DNA from: Notoacmeibacter sp. MSK16QG-6
GTDB lineage: Bacteria > Pseudomonadota > Alphaproteobacteria > Rhizobiales > Rhizobiaceae
DNA: 64,000 nt
Direction of reading: 5' to 3'
NCBI RefSeq assembly: GCF_024158145.1
Contig: NZ_JAMYXM010000005.1
Span: forward strand, 124,001 to 188,000
Shown piece after piece: positions 8,585 through 16,521 of this stretch. The notes beneath the pieces are model-generated. The model saw only the letters and a program-made list of their open reading frames with translations. It did no database searches and was not told the DNA's origin. Each line of letters opens with the position of its first letter. The stretch's first letter is position 1. The translations under genes and the position numbers were made by a program.

Positions 8585-9721
8585 CTAGTTGCGTTCCTTG
8601 ATGCCGATCATGAAGGGATCGGACACCACCTCGTTCTGGGATTGCTGCACGATATCGAATTGTCCGAGTGCGTTGACCTTGGCAATCCGCGACCAGACAT
8701 TGGCGTGGCTGCAATTGGGATTGATCGAGACCGTGCCCTGCGGCGCCTCCAGACTGGAGCCGAGTACGACCGGGCGCAGCACGTCCGGATGTGTCGTGTT
8801 GACCAGTTCGAGCGCCTTCTTGAACAGATGCACCTGAAAATAGGCTGCCTCCGCGCAGACATTGACGCGGGCGCTTTCGCCATAGCGCTTTTTGAACCGA
8901 TGGACGAAGCGCTGGTTGGACGGATTGTCCAGGCCCTCGAAGTAGGATGCCGCCGTGATGTGATGCTCGCCGACATCGTAGCCCATGGCCTCGATCTCGG
9001 CTTCCGTCGTGGTCAGACTGGCGATGGGCGTCTGTTTGGCGTTCAGATTGAAGTCGTTGAAGGCTTCGTAGAGATAAACCGTTGCTTCGCCGACGACGGT
9101 GGAGAAAATGGCGTCGGGCCGCGCTTCCCTGATGTCGCGCATGACCGGGATGAAGTCTTCCCGCCGCGCGACAAGCGAAAGATAGGATTCGCCGACCACC
9201 TCGCCGCCGCGTGCGGCCAGGAACTGGCGCATGATGCGGTTGGATTCATGCGGATAGATGTAATCGGAGCCGACGAAATAGACCCGCGGGCCATAATGTT
9301 CGATGAGAAATTCGCAAAGCGCCAGGCTGTTCTGGTTCGGCGCCGCGCCCGTGTAGATGATGTTGGGCGAGTATTCGAAGCCCTCATAGATGGTCGGATA
9401 CCATAGCAGTCCGTTGAGCCGCTCGAGGATCGGCAGGATCGCCTTGCGGCTTGCCGAAGTATAACAGCCGAAGATCGTGCTGACCCCATCCTCGCACAAA
9501 AGCCGGCGCGCCTGCTCCCTATAGAGGGAGTTGTCGGATGATGGATCGTATATGCGCGGCACGATTTCGCGCCCGTTGACGCCGCCCTCCGCATTGATCT
9601 CGTCAATGGCGATCATCGTGCCGTGGAACTGGCTTTCCTCGCTGACGGACATGAAGCCCGAGCGGGAGAACAGAACGCCGACCTGCCACGGTTCAGAAGA
9701 TTTGGCGTCGTGAAATGCCAC
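8585..9721 (-). CDS. amiC: AmiC-like cytoplasmic amide sensor/negative regulator
   Basis: About 378 residues with a periplasmic-binding-protein fold but no signal peptide, as expected of AmiC. Diagnostic stretches are GCYTSASRKAILPILERL, WYPTIYEGFEYSPNIIYTG and FVGSDYIYPHESNRIMR, which closely match Pseudomonas AmiC. The start is placed at the GTG at 9721 because a GGGAG lies 9 bases before it; an in-frame TTG at 9730 abuts that GGGAG and is too close. AmiC binds AmiR and releases it when an amide inducer binds. It heads the operon, and its similarity to the UrtA binding protein suggests a shared ancestor or local duplication. Confidence 0.93.
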   Translation of the reverse strand: MAFHDAKSSEPWQVGVLFSRSGFMSVSEESQFHGTMIAIDEINAEGGVNGREIVPRIYDPSSDNSLYREQARRLLCEDGVSTIFGCYTSASRKAILPILERLNGLLWYPTIYEGFEYSPNIIYTGAAPNQNSLALCEFLIEHYGPRVYFVGSDYIYPHESNRIMRQFLAARGGEVVGESYLSLVARREDFIPVMRDIREARPDAIFSTVVGEATVYLYEAFNDFNLNAKQTPIASLTTTEAEIEAMGYDVGEHHITAASYFEGLDNPSNQRFVHRFKKRYGESARVNVCAEAAYFQVHLFKKALELVNTTHPDVLRPVVLGSSLEAPQGTVSINPNCSHANVWSRIAKVNALGQFDIVQQSQNEVVSDPFMIGIKERN

Positions 9722-9810
9722 GCTGAACAACTCCCAGAGCGTTGACGGGATGGCCGGGCCGACAGCCTGTCTTCAGTCTTCAACAACATCGCAAAATTTG
9801 CAAGTATCAC

Positions 9811-9827
9811 CGCAGAGACCCTGCCAA
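9811..9827 (-). promoter_or_regulatory. Possible sigma-54-type promoter for amiC
   Basis: On the minus strand TTGGCAGGGTCTCTGCG has GG and GC elements exactly 10 bases apart, as in the -24/-12 consensus, but the -12 part reads CTGC instead of TTGC. It lies about 90 bases before amiC. Nitrogen control through sigma-54 would make sense for amide catabolism. One weak match is not proof; no NtrC site was identified. Confidence 0.28.
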
Positions 9828-10412
9828 CAGGTCGTTAGAGGCGATGCCCTCGCGACCTCGCAGTCACCTCCTGGCGCTGGTCGAACCTAACGAGCCTGCG
9901 CCCTTTCCGGTTCGACAGTCCGCTTCCGCCTGCCATTCGATTTAATCTTGCGGGTTTTGATGAGCCGCACCGTCTCGCTCAGTGTTACGCCCGTAAAAGA
10001 TTCGCAGCGCAATGTGCGCCAATCGTTCAGAACTTGGGTCTGAACGACATGTTCAAAATAGGCGAAAAAGAGGCGTCAGACCTTTACGAAGGGCCTTCGA
10101 AGACAGCCAATCGAGGAAAATTTTCATGCGCCAAGTCACGCCGCCACGAATTTTTGTGAGCAGCCTGTACCCGCTGCAATAACTGCCTTTCATTACTTTT
10201 ACGCAAGGTAACGTAAAGCGTCTGACCGGGCCAGTCCGACGATCAGAAGCGAGGCAGGTCGAATAGTAGACGGGCCGTGATTGACTGCGGTTCCGATCCT
10301 GAATGCCCGGAAAGCAAGCGATTATCGTTAACAATGTTGCCCCGCGTCAAAAAACGATGCGTTGCAGCATTATTGGACGTCCAAGCCGGCGGTCTCCGCG
10401 ACGGGACAACCG

Positions 10413-10461
10413 TACAAACATACACACACGAGTGCCTTGTCTCTTCAGAACTATGTTTGTG
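10413..10461. promoter_or_regulatory. Inverted ACAAACATA motif upstream of virB1
   Basis: TACAAACATAC at 10413-10423 and its inverse CTATGTTTGTG at 10451-10461 form a 9-bp inverted repeat (ACAAACATA) with centres 38 bases apart, 120-170 bases before the virB1 start. A near-identical 11-mer, TACAAACGTAC, occurs at 36789-36799 just before virC1. The shared motif at two vir promoters suggests a common regulator. It is not the Agrobacterium vir box. Confidence 0.45.
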
Positions 10462-10580
10462 TGAACGTTGATTAACAATCCGTGATGCTGAGGGTGCCCA
10501 ATTTGGTCAAAATTCAATTTAGTCTAAATCGTGTTTTCAGAACCAAATTATACATCAAGACTTTTGAATGGATCATACGA

Positions 10581-12443
10581 ATGTCTTCTTACTGTGTGAG
10601 AGATCAAAATTATAGTCGTATGAAGACTGCAGTCGGTGTCACCACTGTCACAGCTGCTGTCATTGCTGCCCAGGTCTGTATTTCCCGGTCGGCTTTATTT
10701 GAAGAGCACTCCATATCGAAAGTCTTAAGCCCCGCAGGCGGCGTGTCGAAAGGCCCGCCGCCTGCAACTTCCTCTCCAGATTTTCGAGCCATAAGCGTCA
10801 AAGCACCTTCCGCAATCGCCGCGCAGCAGATCCCATCCGATATGGGCTCGGCAATCGCGCTGGCTGCAGCCGGACGCGACGGCTCACGAGAAGACCCGGC
10901 CGTGACGGCCACAGAGGCGGCAGCCCCTCCTCAGACGCCCCCCGTCACCGCCCTGGCCACGGCCGGGTCGCCTCCCTTTTCGACGAAGCAGGATATCCCG
11001 GATATTCACGTCCATAGTCTCGCCGATGCCGACCCGATCTCTATGGCGGAGGCGCCTTCCCCCGCCGTTCGCGCCGGTCCTCAGCCGGCAAGCTTCCGGG
11101 CGATCAGTCATCGCCCTCCTTCGCGGATCGCCGCACAGAAATTTGTTCCGGGCCAGGCCCTTGCCCGCGCCCTCACCGCATTGGGGCGAAAGCCCCTCCG
11201 CAACGACCCGGCCGTGAAAGCCACAGAGGCGGTTGCCCCTCCCCCTGCCTCCACCGTCGCCGCCCTGGCTACGGTCGGGTCGACCATTCGCGATTGGCAT
11301 AAGCAGATTGCCCTGCTTGAAACCACTCGGCGTGCGCTGAAACTGCCGCAGCCGCGCCGTATTGGCAAACGCCTGTCGCACAGCCAACGACAGATGCGCG
11401 ACCTCGCCATCGCGGTTGGCCGCCGCTTTGCCAAGCGCCCAGAAGTCGCGCGCGCCGATCTGAGCGAAGAAGGGTTCGTCGCGCTTTTTCTGAAGCTGAT
11501 CCAGCGGGAAAGCAATTTTAATCCGCGAGCGGTTTCGCCGGTCGGCGCGCGGGGTCTCGGCCAGCTCATGCCGGCGACGGCGAAAATGCTGGGGGTCCGC
11601 AATTCCTTCGCTCCGCATCAGAATTTGACGGGCGCGGCCACCTACCTCACCGAGATGCTGGATACGTTCGGCAAGCCGGAATTGGCGCTTGCCGCCTATA
11701 ATGCAGGGCCGGGCAATGTCCGAAAATACGATGGCATTCCGCCATTCCACGAGACCCGGCAATATGTGTCGGACATCTTCCACGCCGTCAGCCATACGCC
11801 GCATCCGCCCTATGAGGTGGTCGAGGACGGCTCGCATCGACCCGTCGGCGAAGCGGCGCATGCCACGCTGCTGGCTTTCGACGAAGAGCAGGACCAGACC
11901 CGCGCCGAAGCCAATGCCGTGCTGGAAAAAATGGCGCGCCAGGAGCCAGTCCCGGTCGAGGTGAAGAGCAGGCCGGAGCCGCGCGCAAAAAAGACGCCGC
12001 CGAAAACCAAGCGCAAAGCGGTGAAGCGCCAGATCGCCGCGCCGCAGAAACGTGCCGCGACGAAGCGGGCGTCAGCGAAAGGTCTGAAGGTTTCGGTGCC
12101 ACGCGATGCAACCCGCCAGGAGCGTGCACTTGCCGTCATGAAAGCCAAGGCCAAAGCCAAGGCCGAAGCGCGCCGACAGGCCGCCGAGGATGCACGTCAA
12201 GCGCGCCGCGCAAATACCGCCAAACCGGCCAGCGACGCCAGCCGTCAGGAGCGTCATCTTGCGAAAATGCGGGCGCGCGCCGAAGCCCGGGCGGAGAAGC
12301 GCCGGAGCGATCCGGACAAAGCACGGGCGGCCCGCGCTCTTGCGGACGAACGCGCGGCGAAACGGCAGGCCCGGGCGCTGGAGCGCAAGAAGGCCATCGT
12401 CGCGGCAAGGGCTGAAAAGCGCCGCGCGGAAAAGAACCGGTAG
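10581..12443 (+). CDS. virB1: VirB1-like lytic transglycosylase with long repetitive extensions
   Basis: About 620 residues. A hydrophobic signal segment (KTAVGVTTVTAAVIAAQVC) is followed by two imperfect 70-residue Ala/Pro-rich repeats (each containing a version of FRAIS...PSAIAAQ and DPAVTATEA). The SLT goose-type domain follows (residues about 300-410) with catalytic Glu in IQRESNFNPRA, GARGLGQLMPATA and LAAYNAGPGNV. The C-terminus is a very basic Ala/Lys/Arg-rich tail with two further repeats (D-A-[TS]-R-Q-E-R). VirB1 opens the cell wall for the secretion channel. It is more than twice the usual VirB1 length. The start at 10581 has a GGA 8 bases upstream; ATG at 10620 or an earlier ATG at 10482 are alternatives. 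Confidence 0.86.
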   Translation: MSSYCVRDQNYSRMKTAVGVTTVTAAVIAAQVCISRSALFEEHSISKVLSPAGGVSKGPPPATSSPDFRAISVKAPSAIAAQQIPSDMGSAIALAAAGRDGSREDPAVTATEAAAPPQTPPVTALATAGSPPFSTKQDIPDIHVHSLADADPISMAEAPSPAVRAGPQPASFRAISHRPPSRIAAQKFVPGQALARALTALGRKPLRNDPAVKATEAVAPPPASTVAALATVGSTIRDWHKQIALLETTRRALKLPQPRRIGKRLSHSQRQMRDLAIAVGRRFAKRPEVARADLSEEGFVALFLKLIQRESNFNPRAVSPVGARGLGQLMPATAKMLGVRNSFAPHQNLTGAATYLTEMLDTFGKPELALAAYNAGPGNVRKYDGIPPFHETRQYVSDIFHAVSHTPHPPYEVVEDGSHRPVGEAAHATLLAFDEEQDQTRAEANAVLEKMARQEPVPVEVKSRPEPRAKKTPPKTKRKAVKRQIAAPQKRAATKRASAKGLKVSVPRDATRQERALAVMKAKAKAKAEARRQAAEDARQARRANTAKPASDASRQERHLAKMRARAEARAEKRRSDPDKARAARALADERAAKRQARALERKKAIVAARAEKRRAEKNR

Positions 12444-12561
12444 GAGAGCGGATGGAGGTGCAGCGACGATGACCGAAGGCAGAACCCGCCGCAAATTTTT
12501 ATAGCCGGCAGACTGGGTTCGAACTGTTTTTATTTTGAATATTTGAATGAAAGATTGAGCC

Positions 12562-12873
12562 ATGAAAGATTTTATTCGCAATATCAATTCTCATAACTTC
12601 GTTTCCATTCTCGGCATGACATTGCTCATCTCGGCTCTTCTGACGGAGCCGAGCGCAGCGCAGGATTTTTCCGGCATGGAGACGTTCCTGGAAGAGATCG
12701 TCGATCTCATTACCGGCCCCATCGGCGTCGCTATCTCAGCCCTCGCCGTCATTGCGGTCGGCTTTTCCTTCATGACCGGCCGTATGGACTGGGTGTTCGC
12801 GGCGTCGATCGTCATCGGTATCGCGATCGTCTTCGGCGGCGCAACCTTCGTCGAGGGCCTGTCCGCCTCCTGA
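12562..12873 (+). CDS. virB2: VirB2-like T4SS pilin
   Basis: A 103-residue small hydrophobic protein with a signal peptide ending near SAAQ and two long hydrophobic helices (GPIGVAISALAVIAVGFSFM and VFAASIVIGIAIVFGGATFV) separated by the short polar turn TGRMD. This is the VirB2/TrbC pilin layout. It lies between virB1 and virB3 in the standard order. It would polymerise into the transfer pilus after processing. Confidence 0.92.
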   Translation: MKDFIRNINSHNFVSILGMTLLISALLTEPSAAQDFSGMETFLEEIVDLITGPIGVAISALAVIAVGFSFMTGRMDWVFAASIVIGIAIVFGGATFVEGLSAS

Positions 12874-12957
12874 CGACGGGCCTCAACGCGGCCCACCGCC
12901 CCGCACCTCCAGGCGGCGGTGGGCCGGCCCTGACGCCTCGTTACCGGAGAAACCGCC

Positions 12958-13236
12958 ATGCAGAACACACCGCTTTTCATTGGTCTGACACGCGAAGTGA
13001 CCTTTGCCGGGCTGCCGATCCTCTACCTCGTCGTATTGATCGTCATCACCATGCTTGGGTTCATTCTCAGCCAATCCTTCATCTATCTGATTACCGTCAG
13101 CAGTGTCGGATACGCGGCTCTTCGCGGGCTCGCCGCCTACGATCCGAAAATCATCAACGTCTTCATCGCAACCGTGCAGAAGACACGCATGTCGCCGGAA
13201 CTTATGAAGGGCGAAGGGCTGGTCTATCATGCTTGA
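12958..13236 (+). CDS. virB3: VirB3-like T4SS inner membrane protein
   Basis: A 92-residue protein beginning NTPLFIGLTREVTFAGLP, with a hydrophobic pair (ILYLVVLIVITMLGFILSQSF...) and the LAAYDP motif followed by a cytoplasmic tail; all are typical of VirB3. A GGAGAAACC ribosome site precedes the ATG. Its end overlaps the virB4 start by 8 bases, so it is translationally coupled to virB4, its known partner in the inner membrane. Confidence 0.93.
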   Translation: MQNTPLFIGLTREVTFAGLPILYLVVLIVITMLGFILSQSFIYLITVSSVGYAALRGLAAYDPKIINVFIATVQKTRMSPELMKGEGLVYHA

Positions 13237-15589
13237 AGCACCGCCCACCCGCGCCACCCGCACCGTGGTCGACAAGAGCGCCAGAAAGGGCGAAAGGCTG
13301 GTCAGCGGCCTGCCCTATCTGAGCATCGTCGACGACCGGACGATCATGCTGCGCGACGGCGACCTGATGGCGTCCTTCGCCGTCGAGGGAATCAACGCCG
13401 ATACGATCGATAACCGCTTTACCGCCGAACTCTGCCACGCCTTCTCGCGATTCATCGCCCAGCAGCGGGGCGATGTCGCCTATTACGTTCATCGCATTTC
13501 GGTGGAAACACGGCCGAGCGCCCAGCCTGTCGACGGCCACCCCTTCAACGAGGAAATCGACCGGCGCTGGCAGGATTATCTGCAGACAGTGGGTCTGCGC
13601 GACCGCGTGACGATGGTGACACTCGTTATCCGTCCGCCGAAGCGCGTCGCGCGGCTGATGAGCCTTCTGGGCACGAAAGATGTCTTCAGCCGCGAGGAAG
13701 TGAAAGTGCGGGCGCTGCGCCTGGACCAGATGATCAACACCTGCATGGTCGGCGTCTCCGAAGCCAAACCCCGACGTCTCTTCGTCCATGACGGCGAGTG
13801 GCTAGGCCGGTTGCGCACCGTTGTCGACGGTTCGGACGGGCGGCTGATCCCCGGCGGCAAATTCACTCCGCTCGCCGATATGCTCGCCAGTTCGAACGTC
13901 ACCTTTCACGGCAAGTATTTCCATTGCGACAGCCTCGATCAGCAGGGCGGTCGATACGGCACCATCGTTTCGGTCAAGGACTATCCGACCGACACCTATC
14001 CCGGCATTCTTGATCGGCTGAACCTGCCCTACGACACCGTTGTGACGCAGAGTTTCACGCCGATCGACAACATCACCGCGCAAGGCAAGATCTCGCGGGT
14101 TCGCAAGCAGATGAAGGCGGCGGAAGATGCGGCCCAATCACTGATGGCGCAGCTCGAAGAGGCCGAGGACGATGTCGCGTCGGGCCGCGTGGTCTTTGGC
14201 GATCATCACTGCAGCATCGCCCTGTTCTGCGAGAGCGAGGACGAGTTGGAGGATGCGATGGCCCATGTGACGCGGGCCATGCAGGATGCGGGCGCCGCTA
14301 TCGTCCGCGAGAATTTCTCTTCGCGGGCGGCCTTTTTCGCTCAGCACCCGGGCAATTTCACCTACCGCACGCGCGCTGCGATGATCTCATCGCAGAACTT
14401 TGCCGACCTTTGCGCCATGCACGGCCTGCCGAAGGGCAACCCGCCAGAGAAATGCCCATGGGGCGATGCGGTGACGATCCTGCCGACGGCCAGCGGCGAA
14501 ACCTTCCGTTTCAATTTCCATCTGGCGGGTCAGCCGGGCCAGCGAACCGTTGGCCATTCGCTTGTGCTCGGCCAGACCGGCTCCGGCAAGACGCTCGGCA
14601 CGGCTTTTTTGCTGAGCCAGGCGAACCGCCTGGACGTGCGCACGATCGTTTTCGACAAGGATAACGGTTTCGAAATGGCAATCCGCGCCATGGGCGGCCG
14701 CTATTCATCGGTGCGCATGGGCGTCGATACAGGTTTCAACCCGATGCAGGCCGAAGCGGATGCGCGTGGCGCTGCATGGCTGTCCGACTGGCTGACGGCG
14801 CTGGCCGAGAATGAGGGCGTGCCCCTCAATCCCATCCAGATTCAGGCGTTGAACGACGCGGTGCAGTCCAACGTCACGGCCGACAAACGCCTTCAGAATT
14901 ACGAGCAGTTCCGCAGCCAGTTACGCTCCACCGACGATGATGGCGATCTTTACAATCGTCTCGGCCGCTGGGACGAAACGGGCCAGTTCGGATGGCTGTT
15001 CGGCGGCAAGGACGCTGATCCCCTCGCCTTTGACAGCCGCCTCACCTCGTTCGACCTGACCGAGATCTTCGACAATGACCGGGTGCGCACGGCCTGGCTC
15101 AGCTACGTTTTCCGTCGCATCGAACGGCTGGTCGAGGACGAGCATCCGACGCTTCTGGTGCTCGATGAAGCGTGGAAACTGCTCGACGACCCCTATTTCG
15201 AGGCGCGTCTGAAAGACTGGATGCTGACCATGCGAAAGAAGAACGTCGCTGTGGTCCTCATGACGCAGCGGGTTTCGCACATCAAGAACAGCGCCGCAGG
15301 CGACGCCATTCTGGAAAGCTCGGTTACGCGGCTGGTCTATCCCAGCTCGTTCAACACCGAGGCGGAGCTTGAGCCGCTTCACCTGACGCCCACCGAGAGC
15401 GCCTTCCTGCAGACCAGCAATGTCGACAACCACCTGGTTCTGCTGAAGTCCGGCGCGGATAGCGTGGTGCTGGATTTCGACCTCAGCGCCCTTGGCAAGG
15501 GCATCGCCATTCTGGGCGGCGGCCGCGGAGAGAAAGCGCCGGCTGGCTGGCGCGAGCGTGACAATTTTCAAATGGAGATGTTGCAATGA
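13229..15589 (+). CDS. virB4: VirB4 T4SS ATPase
   Basis: A 786-residue CagE/TrbE/VirB4-family ATPase. The N-terminal domain ends before Walker A, GQTGSGKT, near residues 448-455; Walker B is LLVLDEAWKLL near residue 645, followed by MTQRVSHI. Length is standard for VirB4. It energises assembly and substrate transfer at the inner membrane. The stop overlaps the next small lipoprotein gene (ATGA). Confidence 0.97.
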   Translation: MLEAPPTRATRTVVDKSARKGERLVSGLPYLSIVDDRTIMLRDGDLMASFAVEGINADTIDNRFTAELCHAFSRFIAQQRGDVAYYVHRISVETRPSAQPVDGHPFNEEIDRRWQDYLQTVGLRDRVTMVTLVIRPPKRVARLMSLLGTKDVFSREEVKVRALRLDQMINTCMVGVSEAKPRRLFVHDGEWLGRLRTVVDGSDGRLIPGGKFTPLADMLASSNVTFHGKYFHCDSLDQQGGRYGTIVSVKDYPTDTYPGILDRLNLPYDTVVTQSFTPIDNITAQGKISRVRKQMKAAEDAAQSLMAQLEEAEDDVASGRVVFGDHHCSIALFCESEDELEDAMAHVTRAMQDAGAAIVRENFSSRAAFFAQHPGNFTYRTRAAMISSQNFADLCAMHGLPKGNPPEKCPWGDAVTILPTASGETFRFNFHLAGQPGQRTVGHSLVLGQTGSGKTLGTAFLLSQANRLDVRTIVFDKDNGFEMAIRAMGGRYSSVRMGVDTGFNPMQAEADARGAAWLSDWLTALAENEGVPLNPIQIQALNDAVQSNVTADKRLQNYEQFRSQLRSTDDDGDLYNRLGRWDETGQFGWLFGGKDADPLAFDSRLTSFDLTEIFDNDRVRTAWLSYVFRRIERLVEDEHPTLLVLDEAWKLLDDPYFEARLKDWMLTMRKKNVAVVLMTQRVSHIKNSAAGDAILESSVTRLVYPSSFNTEAELEPLHLTPTESAFLQTSNVDNHLVLLKSGADSVVLDFDLSALGKGIAILGGGRGEKAPAGWRERDNFQMEMLQ

Positions 15590-15726
15590 GAACGATCCTG
15601 CTTGTGCTCATCGTGGCGGTTGGAGGCCTGGCCGCGTGCCAATCGGTTCCCGCCGTCCGCAAGAACAATTGCGCCTGCATCTGGGAAGCCCTGGATGGCC
15701 AGATCGATGAAAGGGCCATGGCATGA
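15586..15726 (+). CDS. Small lipoprotein between virB4 and virB5 (VirB7- or entry-exclusion-like)
   Basis: A 46-residue protein translated from an ATG overlapping the virB4 stop and ending in a stop that overlaps the virB5 start, so it is coupled on both sides. It begins MRTILLVLIVAVGGLAAC, a lipoprotein signal with lipobox LAAC, and the mature part has three cysteines (NNCACIW). No VirB7 gene is visible in the usual place between virB6 and virB8. It could supply the VirB7 outer-membrane lipoprotein or be an Eex-type entry-exclusion lipoprotein, which in IncN/IncW systems lies near virB5-virB6. The sequence alone does not decide. Confidence 0.78.
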   Translation: MRTILLVLIVAVGGLAACQSVPAVRKNNCACIWEALDGQIDERAMA

Positions 15727-16514
15727 GACACTTCCTTCAAGCCGCCATTTGCGGCACCGCCCTCACCCTGATCGCCGCCGCAGCCACGCCGTCCATTGTC
15801 TTCGCGCAGGATGCCGTGACGCCAGCAACCGAACCGACGGTCACGACACCCACCAAACCGGACGATGCCGATGAGAGCTTCGACGAGAACGCCATCCAGC
15901 AATTGATGAAGATCGTCCAGCTTTCACGTTATATCGGCGGTGGTATCGGCCAGATCTTCGCAAGCCTGCAAACCCAGCAGGAAATGCTTGAAACCATTCG
16001 CGATGCACAGACCGGGCCGAAGAATTTCCCCGATCTCGGCGAAGATACCGGTCGCGACGGCGGTCTCGGCTTGAAGGAAATGGCCGATGGAGCCATGGGC
16101 GGCGCGGTCGAGGGGCCGGAGGCCATGGTCGCCGCTTTCGAGAAGTTCCGCGAAAACTACTATCTGGAAGATGCGTTCGCGCTGAAAGACGATGAACTGC
16201 CGAGCAAGAAGATGGTCGCCCGGCTATCGTCCCAGGGCGCCATTGCGGCATCCACCGCCGAAGCATCCTACAAGCGGGCCAATGCCGGCATGGACAGGCT
16301 CGATGGCTATGCCACCGCGCTGGCCGCGAGCGACGATCTGAAGACGAGCATCGATATCAACACTCGCGTGATGATCGAGGTGGCCCAGCAGATCAACGAG
16401 ACGCTTCGCACGCAGGCCGCATTGGCCTCGGTTGCCGGCGGCTTTTTCATGATGCTCGGTGGAGAGGTCGGCCAGGACGACACCTTCATCGACATGAAGA
16501 CCTTCAACCGGTGA
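15723..16514 (+). CDS. virB5: VirB5-like T4SS protein
   Basis: A 263-residue protein with a signal peptide (TALTLIAAAATPSIVFAQ), a linker rich in Thr and Pro, then a largely helical body (IQQLMKIVQLSRYIGGGIGQI; a second helical bundle ending at INETLRTQAALASVAGGFF). Position after virB4 and this all-helical exported layout match the minor pilus component VirB5, although sequence in this family is poorly conserved. It is expected at the pilus tip. Confidence 0.82.
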   Translation: MRHFLQAAICGTALTLIAAAATPSIVFAQDAVTPATEPTVTTPTKPDDADESFDENAIQQLMKIVQLSRYIGGGIGQIFASLQTQQEMLETIRDAQTGPKNFPDLGEDTGRDGGLGLKEMADGAMGGAVEGPEAMVAAFEKFRENYYLEDAFALKDDELPSKKMVARLSSQGAIAASTAEASYKRANAGMDRLDGYATALAASDDLKTSIDINTRVMIEVAQQINETLRTQAALASVAGGFFMMLGGEVGQDDTFIDMKTFNR

Positions 16515-16521
16515 GCGGGTC

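Larger units (their letters stand above)
9722..10580. other. Intergenic region between amiC and virB1 (divergent)
   Basis: About 860 bases with no credible gene; one 93-codon minus-strand frame (10053-10334) has no ribosome site and an unlikely composition. It contains the possible amiC promoter, an 8-bp perfect inverted repeat GTCGAACC/GGTTCGAC at 9880-9887 and 9909-9916, and the ACAAACATA inverted pair described separately. Base composition becomes visibly richer in A/T toward virB1, consistent with a promoter region and with the boundary between the amide operon and the transfer module. Confidence 0.6.

Noticed and set aside
10053-10334. A 93-codon minus-strand frame between amiC and virB1
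   Set aside because: No ribosome site, improbable composition and no family resemblance; treated as non-coding.
10988-11010. CAGGATAT followed by another GGATATT, resembling a T-DNA border core
   Set aside because: It lies inside the virB1 coding region, matches only 8 bases, and has no partner.
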